Part shown: positions 42,661 to 54,532 of the stretch, piece after piece
How the letters are laid out: each line of letters opens with the position of its first letter
Position numbering within the stretch: the first letter of the stretch is position 1
Source: Euglena gracilis
Lineage: Eukaryota; Euglenida; Euglenophyceae; Euglenales
Reading direction: 5' to 3'
DNA length: 64,000 bases
Assembly (NCBI GenBank): GCA_039621445.1
Contig: CP154956.1
Coordinates: 94,554,406 to 94,618,405, forward strand
The notes under the pieces: generated by a model
Database searches by the model: none
Seen by the model: the letters and a program-made list of their open reading frames with translations, nothing else
Told to the model about the DNA's origin: nothing
Program-made: the position numbers and the translations under genes

Positions 42661-43045
42661 GTCTTTAAGGGACAGGAAAGTTTTTTTTTATTTCCTCAGG
42701 GACCGCCCCCCCTTTCAGCCAAAGGGCCGGCTAAGGGCCAGACTGGGACTTGAACGGGGGCAAAAATTAAACAGTCGAAAAACGCAGTTTTTGATGATTT
42801 GGGTGGATGGACGATGGTCCAAGGGTGCCGGGAATCAATTTTTTTTCCTGATGTCGACCTGTTCTCGCTGAAAAATGCCAAAATTTCGTGCCCATTTTCC
42901 TGTATATTTTTCACTGAGTGTGCTGGGACAGCAGAGTTTTTTTATATTTGCTTAAGGACCGCCCTGCCCACCCACCCCACCAGGCCTTCTCGTTCAGCCT
43001 GGGGCAGCCCTACCCCCCCCCCCCTTCTGGCTCCAACCCCCCTCA

Positions 43046-43132
43046 GCTGGATGGCAGTCTCCGTTCTCCCACCACTGGTAATTGACTGGTCTGAGGACTG
43101 GGCCGACTTCGACGACATCAAGGTCGGTCCCG
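43046..43132 (+). CDS. Isolated exon, unknown protein
   Basis: The frame SWMAVSVLPPLVIDWSEDWA, then DFDDIK, ends AAG|GTCGGT, a possible donor. Codon bias resembles the real exons (C/G third positions in WSEDWADFDDIK). No family is recognised. Confidence 0.3.
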
Positions 43133-44007
43133 TCACTCTCCCCCCCCCCCCGCTCTTCCTGTTGGACTCTCTGGCGCTTTGCACTGCCGATTTTAAGCAT
43201 TGCCACATATTTTCATGACAAATAGCGCAGAAACCCCTTTTACCTGATTGGTTCCCCAACAGTCCATCAGCAAGGCTGACCGCCGCCAAAGCCGCATTTC
43301 TCCATGGTTTATTCTGAGTGGGATTTTTCAGGGTTTGTGTAATTAAACAAGAGCCTCCTCCCCATTCCACCTCACTTCCAAACAGGGCATCAAAATGCTT
43401 GTCCAATTGTTTTACCCGATCGGATGTTTTCACCCGACAGCAAAATGGTTACACTCCAAAGCCGACTTAAATTGCAGGAAGTTTCTGGGGAAAGCCCCCT
43501 TGACATTGTGCAAATTTGTGCCACACAGCCCTAAGTTGGCTGGAAAATTACCAAAAAAAAATGGCCAGTGGTGATGAATTTTGCCAAAAAGGGCAAAAAA
43601 AACAGCCAAAAGATTTCCACATACCGGTGGCCATTTTATGCTGCCCTGTGCCACCCCCCGTTTTACAGACAAACACTGGCTGTTTCAACTGCTACCTCCC
43701 TGTTCAGAGGCGAACGTTCGTCGTAGTTGCTGGGATTCCTCCTCGACCGAATGTTGGAATGAAATATTTTTTTTGATTTTGATTTTTTTATTTTTTAAAG
43801 AATCAAAGCTCAAAATTGAGGCACCTCGAACCCCTTGCTTGAGACGTTCACCAACAGACCCGACGCCATAGCTCCTAGTTTTAAATAATTCAAGCAGTGG
43901 AGATCATTCACCAGGCCCTCCGTCTCCTATTCACAGGAGGTGTCTCAACGGGCTGCCGGATTTTTCAGCCCATCCAGTGTATTTCCAGTCATCGATTTCC
44001 GCTTACG

Positions 44008-44225
44008 GTGTGTGTACGTGTGTGGTGTGGTGCGGTGTGGCATGGTGTGGTGTGGTGCAGTGCGGTGCGGTGCGGTGTGGTGTGTGTGTGTGTGTGTGTG
44101 TGTGCGTGTGCGTGTGCGTGTGGGTGTGGGTGTGGGTGTGGGTGTGGGTGTGGGTGTGGGTGTGGGTGTGGGTGTGTGGGTGTGGGGTTGTGTGTGTGTG
44201 TGTGTGCGCGCGCACGCGCGTGTAT
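44008..44225. repeat. GGTGTG/GT microsatellite complex
   Basis: TGGTGCGG units, then (GT)n, then about ten GTGTGG units, then (GT)n. Confidence 0.97.
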
Positions 44226-44718
44226 GCGTGCGTGCGTGTGTGCGTTCATGCATGCGCGTTTCATGTCTTATCAAGCACACATCGCGTGCAAGCATCAGCT
44301 GTCGAGGTTTATTGTCCAAGGCCGCAAGACACCCCCCCCCCAATATAGCCTCCAGAGTTTTTCTCGTGGGCTTTTGCTGGCTGGTTTTTTAGGAAGCTAT
44401 TCGGGGGGATGAAACTGTTGAGAACCGCTCAGAGTTGCGGTATTGTGCCTGATTCGTGAGAAAAATGGAACACGACAGGTTTTTTTGGATATTTGTGTTA
44501 TCAGCAATGAATTCCCAACATTTTAATGCCAAACAGAATGCCAGCCAAGGCTCTGACCCATCATATCATTTATGATCACTCGACATGGCTTTATATCGCC
44601 AATGTGAGGTGTTTTTCTTATTTGTTTTCTTTGCTCTCATGCCCTCACTCAATACTCCATTAATTGCCCCTATTCACACCCTCGCCCTGATGGCATGGTG
44701 TGGTACCTGTGTCATGCA

Positions 44719-44965
44719 TACCTACCCCCCCCCCCGGGAAACTGTCATGCCCGAGAACCTGTCAGGGTCCCGCCCGGGAAACTGTCAGGGTCCCCAGCAC
44801 CGGCCAACCTGTCAGTATAGGAAGTTGTCAGGGTCCCCGGTACCGGCCAACCTGTCAGGGTCATTTTTCATTGACTTTCCCTTGAAATGCCCTACCCGGG
44901 AAACGGTCAGGGTCCCGCCCGGGAAACTGTCAGGGTCCCTGGTACCGGCCAACCTGTCATGATTG
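44719..44965. mobile_element. MITE-like element, family F1 (right end missing)
   Basis: The left end TACCTACC(C)nGGGAAACTGTCA and the internal repeats are intact, but the TGACAGTTTCCC right end is absent after about 44,960, so the copy is truncated. Confidence 0.8.
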
Positions 44966-45300
44966 CAGGTCGACAAAAATTGGCCATAGGTGGTTGCCTA
45001 TTTTTGTCTTGTTTGTTTGTTTGGCCTTTTTTGGCTAATTTCATCATTATGACTACTTTTGCCATTTTGGGCCATTTTTTTGGAAGTTTTCAGCAAATTT
45101 ATGGCCGTCTGTCGCATCTTTGCACAATGTCAAGCTCGTAGAAGTTTACACCATTTCGGATTTTGCAACCATTTTCGGGGCTATCTGGTGAAAACAAGCG
45201 TTCCGGTGTCGTTATTTTGTGTACAAAATTTTTTCGTGAACGCTTGAAATATGTGGCAGGAAATGCCAGAGAGGCTCCAACCAAGTCTCCTGTGCTCATT

Positions 45301-45301
<1 letters not shown>

Positions 45302-45382
<81 letters not shown>

Positions 45383-45441
45383 GCGCGCTCGCGCACGAAC
45401 ACACAAACACACACAGACACACGACACCACACGACGCACGC

Positions 45442-45495
<54 letters not shown>
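45302..45495. repeat. Two (AC)n blocks
   Basis: 45,302-45,380 and about 45,440-45,493, separated by an AC-rich degenerate stretch. Confidence 0.98.
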
Positions 45496-45496
<1 letters not shown>

Positions 45497-45544
45497 TCCG
45501 TGGACTCCTTTCACATTCTGGTTAGCTGCTTCTTCTCCCTTGAG

Positions 45545-45701
45545 GTGCCCCGGCCCGCTGTATTTGGCGTATGTCGATGACTCGCAATTCGAGTTGCCCG
45601 CACTGCAGAAGATTTCGATTGGCGATTGGATCGTCCAGGGGACTCCGGAGAGTGCAAGGGTGGAGTTCTGGTGTTCATTTGAGGGCCAATGCTCCCACTG
45701 A
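45545..45701 (+). CDS. Terminal exon of an unknown gene
   Basis: After a pyrimidine-rich acceptor (gctgcttcttctcccttgag), a 51-codon frame reads CPGPLYLAYVDDSQFELPAL, then QKISIGDWIVQGTPESARVE and FWCSFEGQCSH, to a TGA at 45,699-45,701. It has no ATG and looks like a last exon. The sequence is of normal complexity and hydrophobic periodicity, but I do not recognise the family. Confidence 0.4.
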
Positions 45702-46023
45702 GACAAGGGGTCTGCATTGGTCGGCAGTTTATGGCGAGTCTGAATAAAATGGGAAAATGCCTTACAGTGGAGGAACTGAATGGTGATGCACCTAAAAAGT
45801 GCGGAGCCAGCCGGAACCTGAATTGTGTGATGCTTGCAGTGCAAGGTTTGACAGGGATGACATGGTGACATCAATAGTTTGTGTCAAGTGACATCCAAAA
45901 GAAGACGCAAGACGTCATTTCATGTGTCAACACAAGTGGGCCACCATGGGACATAAGCGCCGCAGCCATGCAGGCAGGCATAGAGTCATAAAGATACAGT
46001 CGTATAATAGTCGTATAAAGTCG

Positions 46024-46347
46024 TAAACCCCCCAAAAATAACACCCCCCCCTGGGCCGATCGAGCAAAAATCCAAAAATCAGATCCCCCAAAAAATAAGA
46101 TTCCCCCTGACGATTTCAGAAGTTTGAGGTGCAAAAAAATGTGCTGAATGTTAACTTGCACCAAATTACACATGGCGCGAAGCGCCGAAGGAAAATATTC
46201 AATGCTTTTGGGAACCTGAAAAATGTTGTTTTTTTTTCGGGCCCGGGTCGGTCAAGAAAAAAATCCAAAAATAAGACCCCCCCTGGAGGTTTCCAGCAAC
46301 GGACCCAAAAAATAAGACACGGGTGTTATTTTTTGGGGGGGTTATAT
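46024..46347. mobile_element. Inverted-repeat element with AAAATAACACC / GGTGTTATTTTTTGG ends
   Basis: The left TAAACCCCCCAAAAATAACACC and right GGGTGTTATTTTTTGGGG are inverted, a relative of family F3. A related block is at about 53,070-53,405. Confidence 0.6.
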
Positions 46348-46384
46348 ATAATTTTCCGAAAGAAGCACCTCCCCAGCAGGGACT

Positions 46385-46650
46385 TTTTTTTGTTTTGGAA
46401 CCCCTCCCCAGGGGGGAGGGAGGCAGGGTGGGTGGGTCCCTTGGACCCCCCCGGGAGGGAGGGCAGGGGCTGGTGGGCATATCTTTTTCGGCGCCAAAGG
46501 CGCCGAGAATTTTGAAAAAGGTGCTATTTTCAGCATTTTTGGCCATTTTCGGGCAAAAGTGGGTGGGTCCCCCGGGACCCCCCCCCCCCGACCCCAGGGG
46601 TGGGTGGGTGGGTGGATGCCGACCCCCCCTCCCCCCCCCCGGTCTTAAAA
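46385..46650. repeat. Dispersed repeat, family F7
   Basis: 'ggcgccaaaggcgccgagaattttgaaaaaggtgc' and flanking G/C runs are shared with 19,600-19,795. Confidence 0.7.
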
Positions 46651-46731
46651 AAAATCCCTGCTCCCCAGCTTCTTCCCATCTTTTTGAGTCTGGTGCCATG
46701 GGCACGGGGGGGGGGGGGTGGCCCTGGCTGG

Positions 46732-46857
46732 GACAACGCCTCGGATGACGTGGTGGGCGGCATCCTGGCGCTGCAGGCGGCGGGGACGCTGCAGTTCGCC
46801 TCCCCGGCCCTCGCGGCCTCCGTGCTGCTGCGCATCGCCTCCTTCCTCTTTGGGGAG
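46732..46857 (+). CDS. Isolated exon, unknown helical protein
   Basis: The frame reads DNASDDVVGGILALQAAGTL, then QFASPALAASVLLRIASFLF and GE, ending GAG|GTGTGG. It is preceded by CCTG plus 5 nt (CCTGGCTGG), the local non-canonical 3' splice form. Third positions are almost all G/C. It resembles helical repeat proteins in composition only. Confidence 0.45.
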
Positions 46858-47544
46858 GTGTGGGGGAAGTGGAACGGTGGCCCGGTGTATTGTAGTTTAA
46901 CCCCCCAAATGTCCAGTACCCTCGCAGAAGGCAACCCCCCGACTATATAGCAACCCTGACTGGACGCTGCCTACACCCTCCGGGGTATTCACCCCCTGCC
47001 AGGGTTCGGGACCTAATTTATTGAGAGTGGCCAAACCCCAAACGGGGGGGGGGGTAGGTGTCGGAGTTTCGGTCCGACCGTCCCGGTAGGAGCCGCCACG
47101 GGCCAAAAATAGGGGACTCCTAAGTACTACTACTACTAAGTACATATAATAATAAAGAATTTTTCCCGGGATGTGGCAGTTGGTCGACCCGATCTGAAGT
47201 GAAACTCTTCAAAGGACAGGGGGCCCCTCCGTTGGATGGCATGGGTCCCGGGTCGCACACGTAGGTGGGTGCAACTGGGGGTCGGACCCCAAATTTGTGG
47301 ACTTGCGTTTTCGGGGCCCTGCAGCCTGTGTGTACAGGGTCAAAAAATCGATTTTTCGAAAATTGCCCAAACCCGATGGGGAACTGCACGGACCCACCCG
47401 GGGACCCAAACCAATACACCCCATGTACACACCCCACACACCCCCGGCCCCTCCGGACCGTTTTGGGGATCGTCACAGAGCCCCCCAAAAGGGGTTCCCG
47501 CAGAACTTAGCCTTTTTTAACCTTTGTTTTTGGCTTGGCCCGCC

Positions 47545-47880
47545 GGCCGGTTGGGCTGCGCCGCCAGGCGGGGCCGGGCTGGGCCGTGCCTCCGGGCCAA
47601 GCCGGGCCGCCGGGCCCGGCCGGGCCGGGCCGGGCCGGGCCGGGCCGCCCGGCCGTTTCGGGCCGGGCCGTGCCGCCGGGCTGCCGGGCCGCCGGCCGTG
47701 CCGGGCCGGGCTGGGCCGGGCCGTGCCGGACTGGGCCGGGCCGCCGGCCGTGCCGGTCCGGGCCGCAGGGCCGCCGGGCCGGTCGGGCCGTGCCGGATTG
47801 GGCAGCCGGGCTGTGCCGGGCTGGGCCGGTCCGGGCCGCCAGGCCGCCGGCCGGGCCGGGCCAGGCCTCCGGCCAGACCA
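47545..47880. repeat. GGGCC-rich (G+C only) satellite
   Basis: About 330 bp consists of GGGCCGGGCC/GCCGGGCTGG units with almost no A or T. Open in all frames as Gly/Ala/Pro/Arg, so the frames are not genes. Confidence 0.85.
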
Positions 47881-48018
47881 CGCCAGACAGGGCCACCGGC
47901 TGGATCAGCTAAGAAAGACGCTGGGGGACTGCATCTCCTGGACGGCCCTCGAATAGAAATAATTAGCGTACCCCTTCATTTCTGTTTTTACAGAAATACC
48001 CGCTGCGGTATGGCACAC

Positions 48019-48020
<2 letters not shown>

Positions 48021-48108
<88 letters not shown>

Positions 48109-48131
48109 TATTATTATTATTATTATTATTA
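48021..48131. repeat. (TTA)n microsatellite
   Basis: About 36 TTA units with one slip. Confidence 0.99.
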
Positions 48132-48723
48132 CCTCCCCCCCCCTTGTCCAACAACCGGGCTTGTCTACGACCACCCCCCCCGGTCAGAGACGATCTTTTT
48201 TGTATACGATGTTGGTTCGGCCAAAATTGCTAAAAGTTGGCTAAAAACAGTCAAAAATAGCCCAAAATGGCCTAAAATGGCCAAAGGATGGCCAAAAGTG
48301 CCCAAAAAGTTGCCAAAAATAGCAAAAATAAGGCAGAAATGGCCAAAAGTAACCAAAAACAGCCTAAAGTGGCCAAAAATGGGCAAAGGGGGCAAAGTGT
48401 GGCCAACAGTTGCCAAAAGTAGCCAAAAGCGACCAAACATGGCGAAAAGCGGTCAAAAATGCCTAAAAATTCCCAAAGTGCCCCAAAAATGTCCAAAAAT
48501 GGCCAAAAGTGGCCAACCATAGTCAAGAAATAGCATAAATGGCCAAAAACAGCCCAAAAATGGCCATATACCCCCATCTATGGTGAATTTTCCTCCGACT
48601 TGGGGTCCACCCCACTTGTCTAACGACCACCCCCCCTGGTCGGAGACGAACATTGGCCATTTTAGCGACCGCCCCCCCGGTCAGAGACGAACATTAGTGG
48701 TCGTTGGACAAGGGGGGGGAGGT
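48131..48723. mobile_element. MITE-like element, family F4, with (GGCCAAAA)n interior
   Basis: The left TACCTCCCCCCCCCTTGTCC and right GGTCGTTGGACAAGGGGGGG plus AGGTA are inverted. The interior (about 48,220-48,570) is a degenerate array of 'tggccaaaa(a/g)' words. A nested second set of ends lies at about 48,600-48,650. Confidence 0.8.
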
Positions 48724-48759
48724 ATTATTATTTTGAGGCAAGAATTTTCAAATTTTTTT

Positions 48760-48825
48760 ATAGTTTTTCAAGGTTTTAAGGCTTTTTTAAAAGTTTTTCA
48801 AAATTTTAAGAATTTTTAAGGCGTC
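48760..48825. repeat. TTTTTAAGG repeat block
   Basis: Same word family as 5690-5800. Confidence 0.55.
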
Positions 48826-49531
48826 TATTTTTCATGGGCGGCCCAAGAGCCATCTGGGCATCGAACCAACGTCGGTCCAGGTTGAAAATTAAACCCATTG
48901 TTTTGAGTTGTGGGCAGATAGACAATGTTCCAGCGATGCCAGAATTTTTTCTGGCATCATTTTTTCCCCAGAGTTTGGCCTGTTTTGCCGATGAACGAAT
49001 TCAATCCCATGCAACGCCCTGAGCAACCCCTGGAGGCGATTCTCGGAAACCCAAATATAAGCAACCAGTTACGTACACCTGGGGGGTTTAACTCTCCGCG
49101 AGTGGCCAAATTTACGCCCCCAATCTGCAGCCTCATATTTGATGCGTTTTCGGCTGTCTTTGGTCCGTTCTGGGCCAAAACGGCAAAAAAAGATAGATCT
49201 TTTTAAATACCTCAAAAATGAAGCAAAATGATGCAAAATGTCCAACCCCGAAGGGTGACCGACTGTCCGACCGACTGTTTTTTTTTTGGCTCCAGACCCC
49301 CCCCCCCGGGGTGGGTCGGCCAGGATTGGCCGAAAGTGGCCACCATGGGTGATTGGTTTTTGAAAAGTGACTGACTGGCTTTTGAAAGTGGAAAATGATT
49401 CTCCCCTCCCTGGGGTCAGTGGGCAACGGTGTGATCAGGTGTCATTTGAACCGGAAGGGACCTCGTCTCCAGGTGATCCTGGGGAGTCCAGCCAGCAGCC
49501 TTCCGGCCCTGGACCACCCCTGTCGACAGAT

Positions 49532-49740
49532 TTAAACCCCCCCCCAAATAACACCCCCCCCCCAAATAACACCCCCCCCTCGGGGGCCGATTTCGAGCGC
49601 CCAAATAACACCCCCCCCTGTTTTCCTTTGGTTTTCCATGTAAAAATAACACCCCCCAAATAACACCCCCCCCCTGGGGCCCCAGTTCGGGTGCCCAAAT
49701 AACACACCGGGGGGATGTGTTATTTGGGGGGGGGGGTTAA
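49532..49740. mobile_element. Inverted-repeat element, family F3
   Basis: The left TTTAAACC(C)nAAATAACACC is mirrored by GTGTTATTTGGG...GGTTAA, with four internal repeats of the AAATAACACC word. Confidence 0.8.
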
Positions 49741-51169
49741 TTCCCATCCAGCTGCCCGGAAGGACAACAACAGATTTTTTGTTGTTGGAAGTTGCCGATT
49801 TTTTGTTGTTGGAAGTTGCCAAACATGAGCAAAAATGGGTCGAAAGCGGCCAAAGTATGTGTTAGAAATCGATTTTGCAAACGTTTTCCTAATTTTTTGG
49901 GGTTTTTTCCCTGTTGATTTCTGACCAGGCGCTTGTCGCAAACAAATTGGACAGAACAAGAGGGGGGGGCGTTGGTTTTGGGTCCATTATTATAAAATTA
50001 TTATTATTATTATAAAATTATTATATATATATATACATTGCATATGACACAGATGGAGAATTAATTTTGGAGGAATTTTGATGCAATGGTTCAATTCCCA
50101 ATGTAATTGTCGCCCCCCAATTAATTTGTTGTCGTTGCTGCTGCTGGCGGTGTTGCTGTTATTGCTGCTGCTGCTGCCAATATCACAAAAATATGCCTCA
50201 AGACTTTTCTCTGTCCTGCCACTTGCACAGGAGATCGAGCGGCGGCCGGCGGTTCTCAGTAACGCGCGCCTGATCTGCGAGCCGTGCGCGTCCCCGACGT
50301 ACTCTCACTGGACCGTGGATGGCCAGGCTGCCTGTCCCGGGACAGGCCGGAATGCAGTAGCGCACGCCACGCATAAACCTACCCCGTGATTGCAGCCTTT
50401 TTCCAGCCTCAGACCCCAACGCCATTGACCAGTTTTATTCATTTACCACGGTAATGTATTTTTTTGGGTTTCAGGGTGTAAAACTGGGCTCAAGGCGGGC
50501 GAGAATGGGTCGGAAAAGGGGTTTTAACATGATTTGGCGCACCAACGGTGCTTGAAGTGATATGCTTGACGGTGGCACCTGCAGCGAAGCCTAAAGTTTT
50601 GTCCATACTGGGGTGTGAAACTTCGAAGGAAAAATAGGCCGCGATACTCCAAAAGGCTTCGGCATGACACAGTACAGGAGGCCTAGGGTTCAGAGGCCTC
50701 AGGATGTGAGAGGACTAGGCAGGTGGATGAGAGGGTTGGGACAGGGCTTGTTCTCTGCGTTCATTCCCGCCAGGCTATTTACCCTCCTCCAAGAAAACTC
50801 TGAGAAATCGGGTATGCTCATGATCCCCAACATTGGTACATTTGTTGGCAACAATAGCCCCCAAGGGGGAGGGTTCTGCCCAAATGCATTACCCGCTGCC
50901 CCCCTCAGATCATGGCGGTGCGCCATTCACCGTCCCGTCCCGGGCCCAGCACGTGTGCCGAGCTAATTCGTGGCTGCTGCAGGACGCTTTGCTGTTTGAC
51001 TCGCCGGCTGTGCCTCCCCCGCTTTCACCCAACACAAATCAACACAACCCCGCTGGCCCCATTAAACTCTTCTTTTTTACGGGGTTTTATTTTTAATTTT
51101 TATTTTTCATCTATTTTTTAATTTATTATTATTCCCATCAGACAATGTTCCCATTAAAGTGATCGGGCT

Positions 51170-51660
51170 GTTTTTGGGTCAGAAAATCGATTTTTTGCAA
51201 AATATCTCAGAAATGAAGCAAAATTAAAGGAAAAGTCCGGAGACCTAATTTGAAGCCCTTAGAATGCCCGATCTAACGGTACTTTGATTTCCCCGCAACT
51301 CCCTGCCTAGCCCGAGTTACGGCCGTTTTTTTTTTCGGCCGATTTGGGCCATTTTATACACTTTTCCCACTGTCCGACTTAGCCATTTTGACCATTTTGG
51401 GGTCAAAAAGTCGAAAGATTCGGAAATTTTTTTGCCCGAAACGATGTTTTTTGGCCTCCCGGACCCGGAAAAACTGTTTTTTGAGCCGAAAATGAGCGTT
51501 TTCGACCCCCCGGCCCCCATTTTTGGCCCAAAACTCATGAGTTTTGGGTAAAAAACCGGTCAAAAAAGTCGAAAAATTGAAAAGTTTTTTTTGCCCGAAA
51601 CGATGTTTTTTTTGGCCTCCCGGACCCAGAAAAACTGTTTTTGAGCCGAAAATGAGCTCC
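51170..51660. repeat. Long dispersed repeat, family F8
   Basis: Same ordered phrases as 10,610-10,975 ('tcaaaggaaaagtccggagacctaatttgaagccctt', 'gcctagcccgagttacggccg'). Confidence 0.8.
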
Positions 51661-52369
51661 AGAATGTACGAAAAACTTCTTCCCATAACTCTGCATTCGA
51701 GCCACGTTTCCGGTTTTGCAGTGAAAAAAACGCGCAAAGAAAAGAGCTCAGCATTATTCAAAACCTGGTCTTATTTTTGGGTTTTTGCTCGATCGGCCCA
51801 GGGTCTTATTTTTTGGGGGGTTTATGTGAGGTGGATTAACACTGGATGGAAAATTCGAAAATTTCCTGACCAAGAAAAAAATGGTTGTGACCAATCTGAA
51901 AACTTGCCAGTTCAAGCCCAAAATCCAATCCTTTATCGCCTACGGGGGTGTGCACCATCCAAGAATATGCAGAAAAAAAATTGGAAAATTCGCACAAACT
52001 TCATTTACATCCTTTCCTATTGCATTCTCAAATTTAATCCATGCCACCACAGGAGAGTCACATCCTGCTTGATCTGCTCATTCGTTACCAGGAGCCTCGG
52101 CGGCAAATTCAACTCCTGTCCCCGGAGCCATTTGGGCATTCGACAATAAAAAAAATACTGTCCAAGCACATTCAACCAAATAGCAGCAAAAAAAATGGGT
52201 AGAAAACTTCGACATTTCTGGCTGACACCAGGTCGGCATCGAAAACCAAATTGACCTCTGGAGCCTCTGAACATTCACCCGTCCACCCAAAACATCAAAA
52301 AAATTGCGAGGGTCGACCTTTTTTTTTGAGCCCGACTGGCTGTTGGCCCAAAGGCAAGCCTGAAGTGTC

Positions 52370-52950
52370 AGTTCTCGAAGAAAATCCCCGTTCCTCAAGA
52401 ACTGCCCAAGTCGGTCCTGAAACGGGCCAAAATTGGCCGAAAAATGGCCATAACTCGGGCTACTCGAAGAGTTAAACCGTGGTTGGACAGGGCATTCCAA
52501 GAACTTCACTTTTGCTCTCCGGACAATTTCTTTGATTTTGCTTCATTGTTGAGATATTGAAAAAATCGATTTTTTGGACAAAAAAAACGGCCCCCCCAAA
52601 AAAACGCCCCAAAATGGCCGTTTTGGCCGCAAAAGCGCGCCAGAACACGGGCCAGGCGTGTTGGCGGCCAAAACGGCGAACGGGGGGCGATAGAGGGCCT
52701 CTGGGGGTACATTTCGTCAGACCAGCATTTCCGGAAGTAATGTATGTTTTCTCGAGATATTTTCGAAAAATCTATTTTTTGACTGATTTTTGGACCCGAC
52801 GAAATGGCAGAGGCGGAAGAGGGGGGGCCAATCCTACCCAGTTTGGACCCCTTCACGCGTGAATAATTTGGGCCTGGCAGGGAGTTCGGGGTCAAACGGA
52901 GGTGATTCGGAAACTAGAAATCCAGTCGCTCACGACTGGAAAGAAATCCG
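52370..52950. repeat. Long dispersed repeat, family F8 (reversed)
   Basis: Ends with 'gaaactagaaatccagtcgctcacgactgg', the F8 end seen at 16,847-16,877. Confidence 0.75.
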
Positions 52951-53409
52951 GGAACCGGGCCAGGGTCATGGTGATAATCCGCGGTTTTCACGGTCTACCC
53001 AGAGGGGGGGGTCCGACCCCCCCTTTTCCTCAGTGGTAAGCTTCGCTCTTACCCATAAAGAGATAAGAGCTCAGTGACCCCCCCCCCCATAAATAAGACC
53101 CCTCTCCTGGCGCAGAGCGGTGAAAATTTCCCTGAAAAATTACCAGAAACCCCAATTTCAGACACAAAAATGATGAAATGTCGAAAATTGTTAGAGTTTT
53201 GAGGTCCAAAAAGGCATGGTAAATGTCAATATGCATGGCGCTAAGCACTGAAAGAAAATTTTGGGTGTTTTTGGGAACCTGGAAAATGATGATCAAGAAA
53301 AAAACCAAAATCAGACCCCTCCCCAAAAAAATAAGACCCCCCTGGAGGTTTCCAGCAACAGACCCAAAAGTAAGACCCAGGGGTTATTTTTTGGGGGGTT
53401 GGTATTTTT

Positions 53410-53550
53410 TGGATTGCTTTAATTAATTATTTTAACAATTTATTAAATTACTTAATTTAATTAATGAATTTGCATTGATCTTTTATAAATTAATTATCAT
53501 TAAAAAAATGAATTTTATTAACTTAATTTAATTTAATTATTTAATTGATT
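53410..53550. repeat. A/T-rich TTAA stretch
   Basis: TTAATTAA-type sequence with no gene. Confidence 0.8.
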
Positions 53551-54484
53551 CTCTCCAGCATAAAAACCACCCCTCGCACGCCCACACGACAAACCCACAC
53601 GCGCACGTGCACACGGCGCGTCCCGCCCGTTTTTTTTTTTTGCCGGCCCCTTCTCTGCGGCGCGCAACAGCCGCCCCGTCTCTCCCACCCTTTAGCGGCG
53701 CACCAGTTTAGGTGCCCCCTTCCCTCTTCCCTCCCCCTCGCTGCGCACATCGTAGGCAGTTGGGTAGCAGGCAGGGATCCTTTCGAGGCTCAGCATGGGT
53801 GACGTCCAGAGATGTTTTTAAGTTTCGTGACCCCGGGGGGTTGGAGGGGTGAGTCCGGGTGGGAATATGCAAGTTGCATAATTTGCATTTTTTGCATAAT
53901 GAAATTATTTTGAAAAGTCGCATGTTTTTGCGGTTTGGTTTTGCAGATTTTGCTTTTCCGCTTTTTTCCCCGGCATTTGCACAGGCAAATCAGGCAAATT
54001 GCTTTACTACCAGACAACTGGAAGTTGCCCACTTTTTTGGACCTAATTCACATTAGCAGTAGTTGCATAATCAGCAAGTGGATTCATTCAGGTGAGCCAC
54101 CATATGGTTTTGCAGTTTTCACCGCATTTTCTTTTGGTCTGTTTAGTTGGTGTTGCATTTTCGGAGCAGGTGAAATTTTTCCAAGTCCTCTCCAGTGGAA
54201 AAGTGTACCGCCCCGGGGAACTCCTAAAGGAATGTACATGCAACTTGCATGTTTTTTGCATTTTTTTTCTGCATTGCATATCGTGTTGCATGGTGAGTCC
54301 CAGCCGGAGCCTCACCCCCCCCAGGGGGTCGGGCCTCCCGAGTTTTCCTCTGTTTTCGGCGCAAAGTGCCAGAAAAATTTTGGGGCCCAAAATAGACCTC
54401 CAAAAGTGGGTCCCTCTGAGCCCTCTCTCCGGGGGTTGGGTGAGTGGGTTCGGACCCCCTAGGTCCTAAAAAAAAGCCTCTGGT

Positions 54485-54532
54485 GAGGTCTATGTGGTCT
54501 CCCACAATGGCAGTGTGTACCAAGAGAACGGG
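54485..54532 (+). CDS. Possible exon of a beta-propeller-like protein
   Basis: The frame reads SGEVYVVSHNGSVYQENG. The G-x-V-Y-V-V-S-x-x-G-x-V-Y pattern resembles one blade strand pair of glucose/sorbosone-dehydrogenase-like or similar propellers. It is only 16-18 residues long, so the call is weak. Confidence 0.25.

Noticed and set aside
47507-47956. Gly/Ala/Pro/Arg-rich frames in the GC-only tract
   Set aside because: Produced by a GGGCC-type satellite open in all frames.
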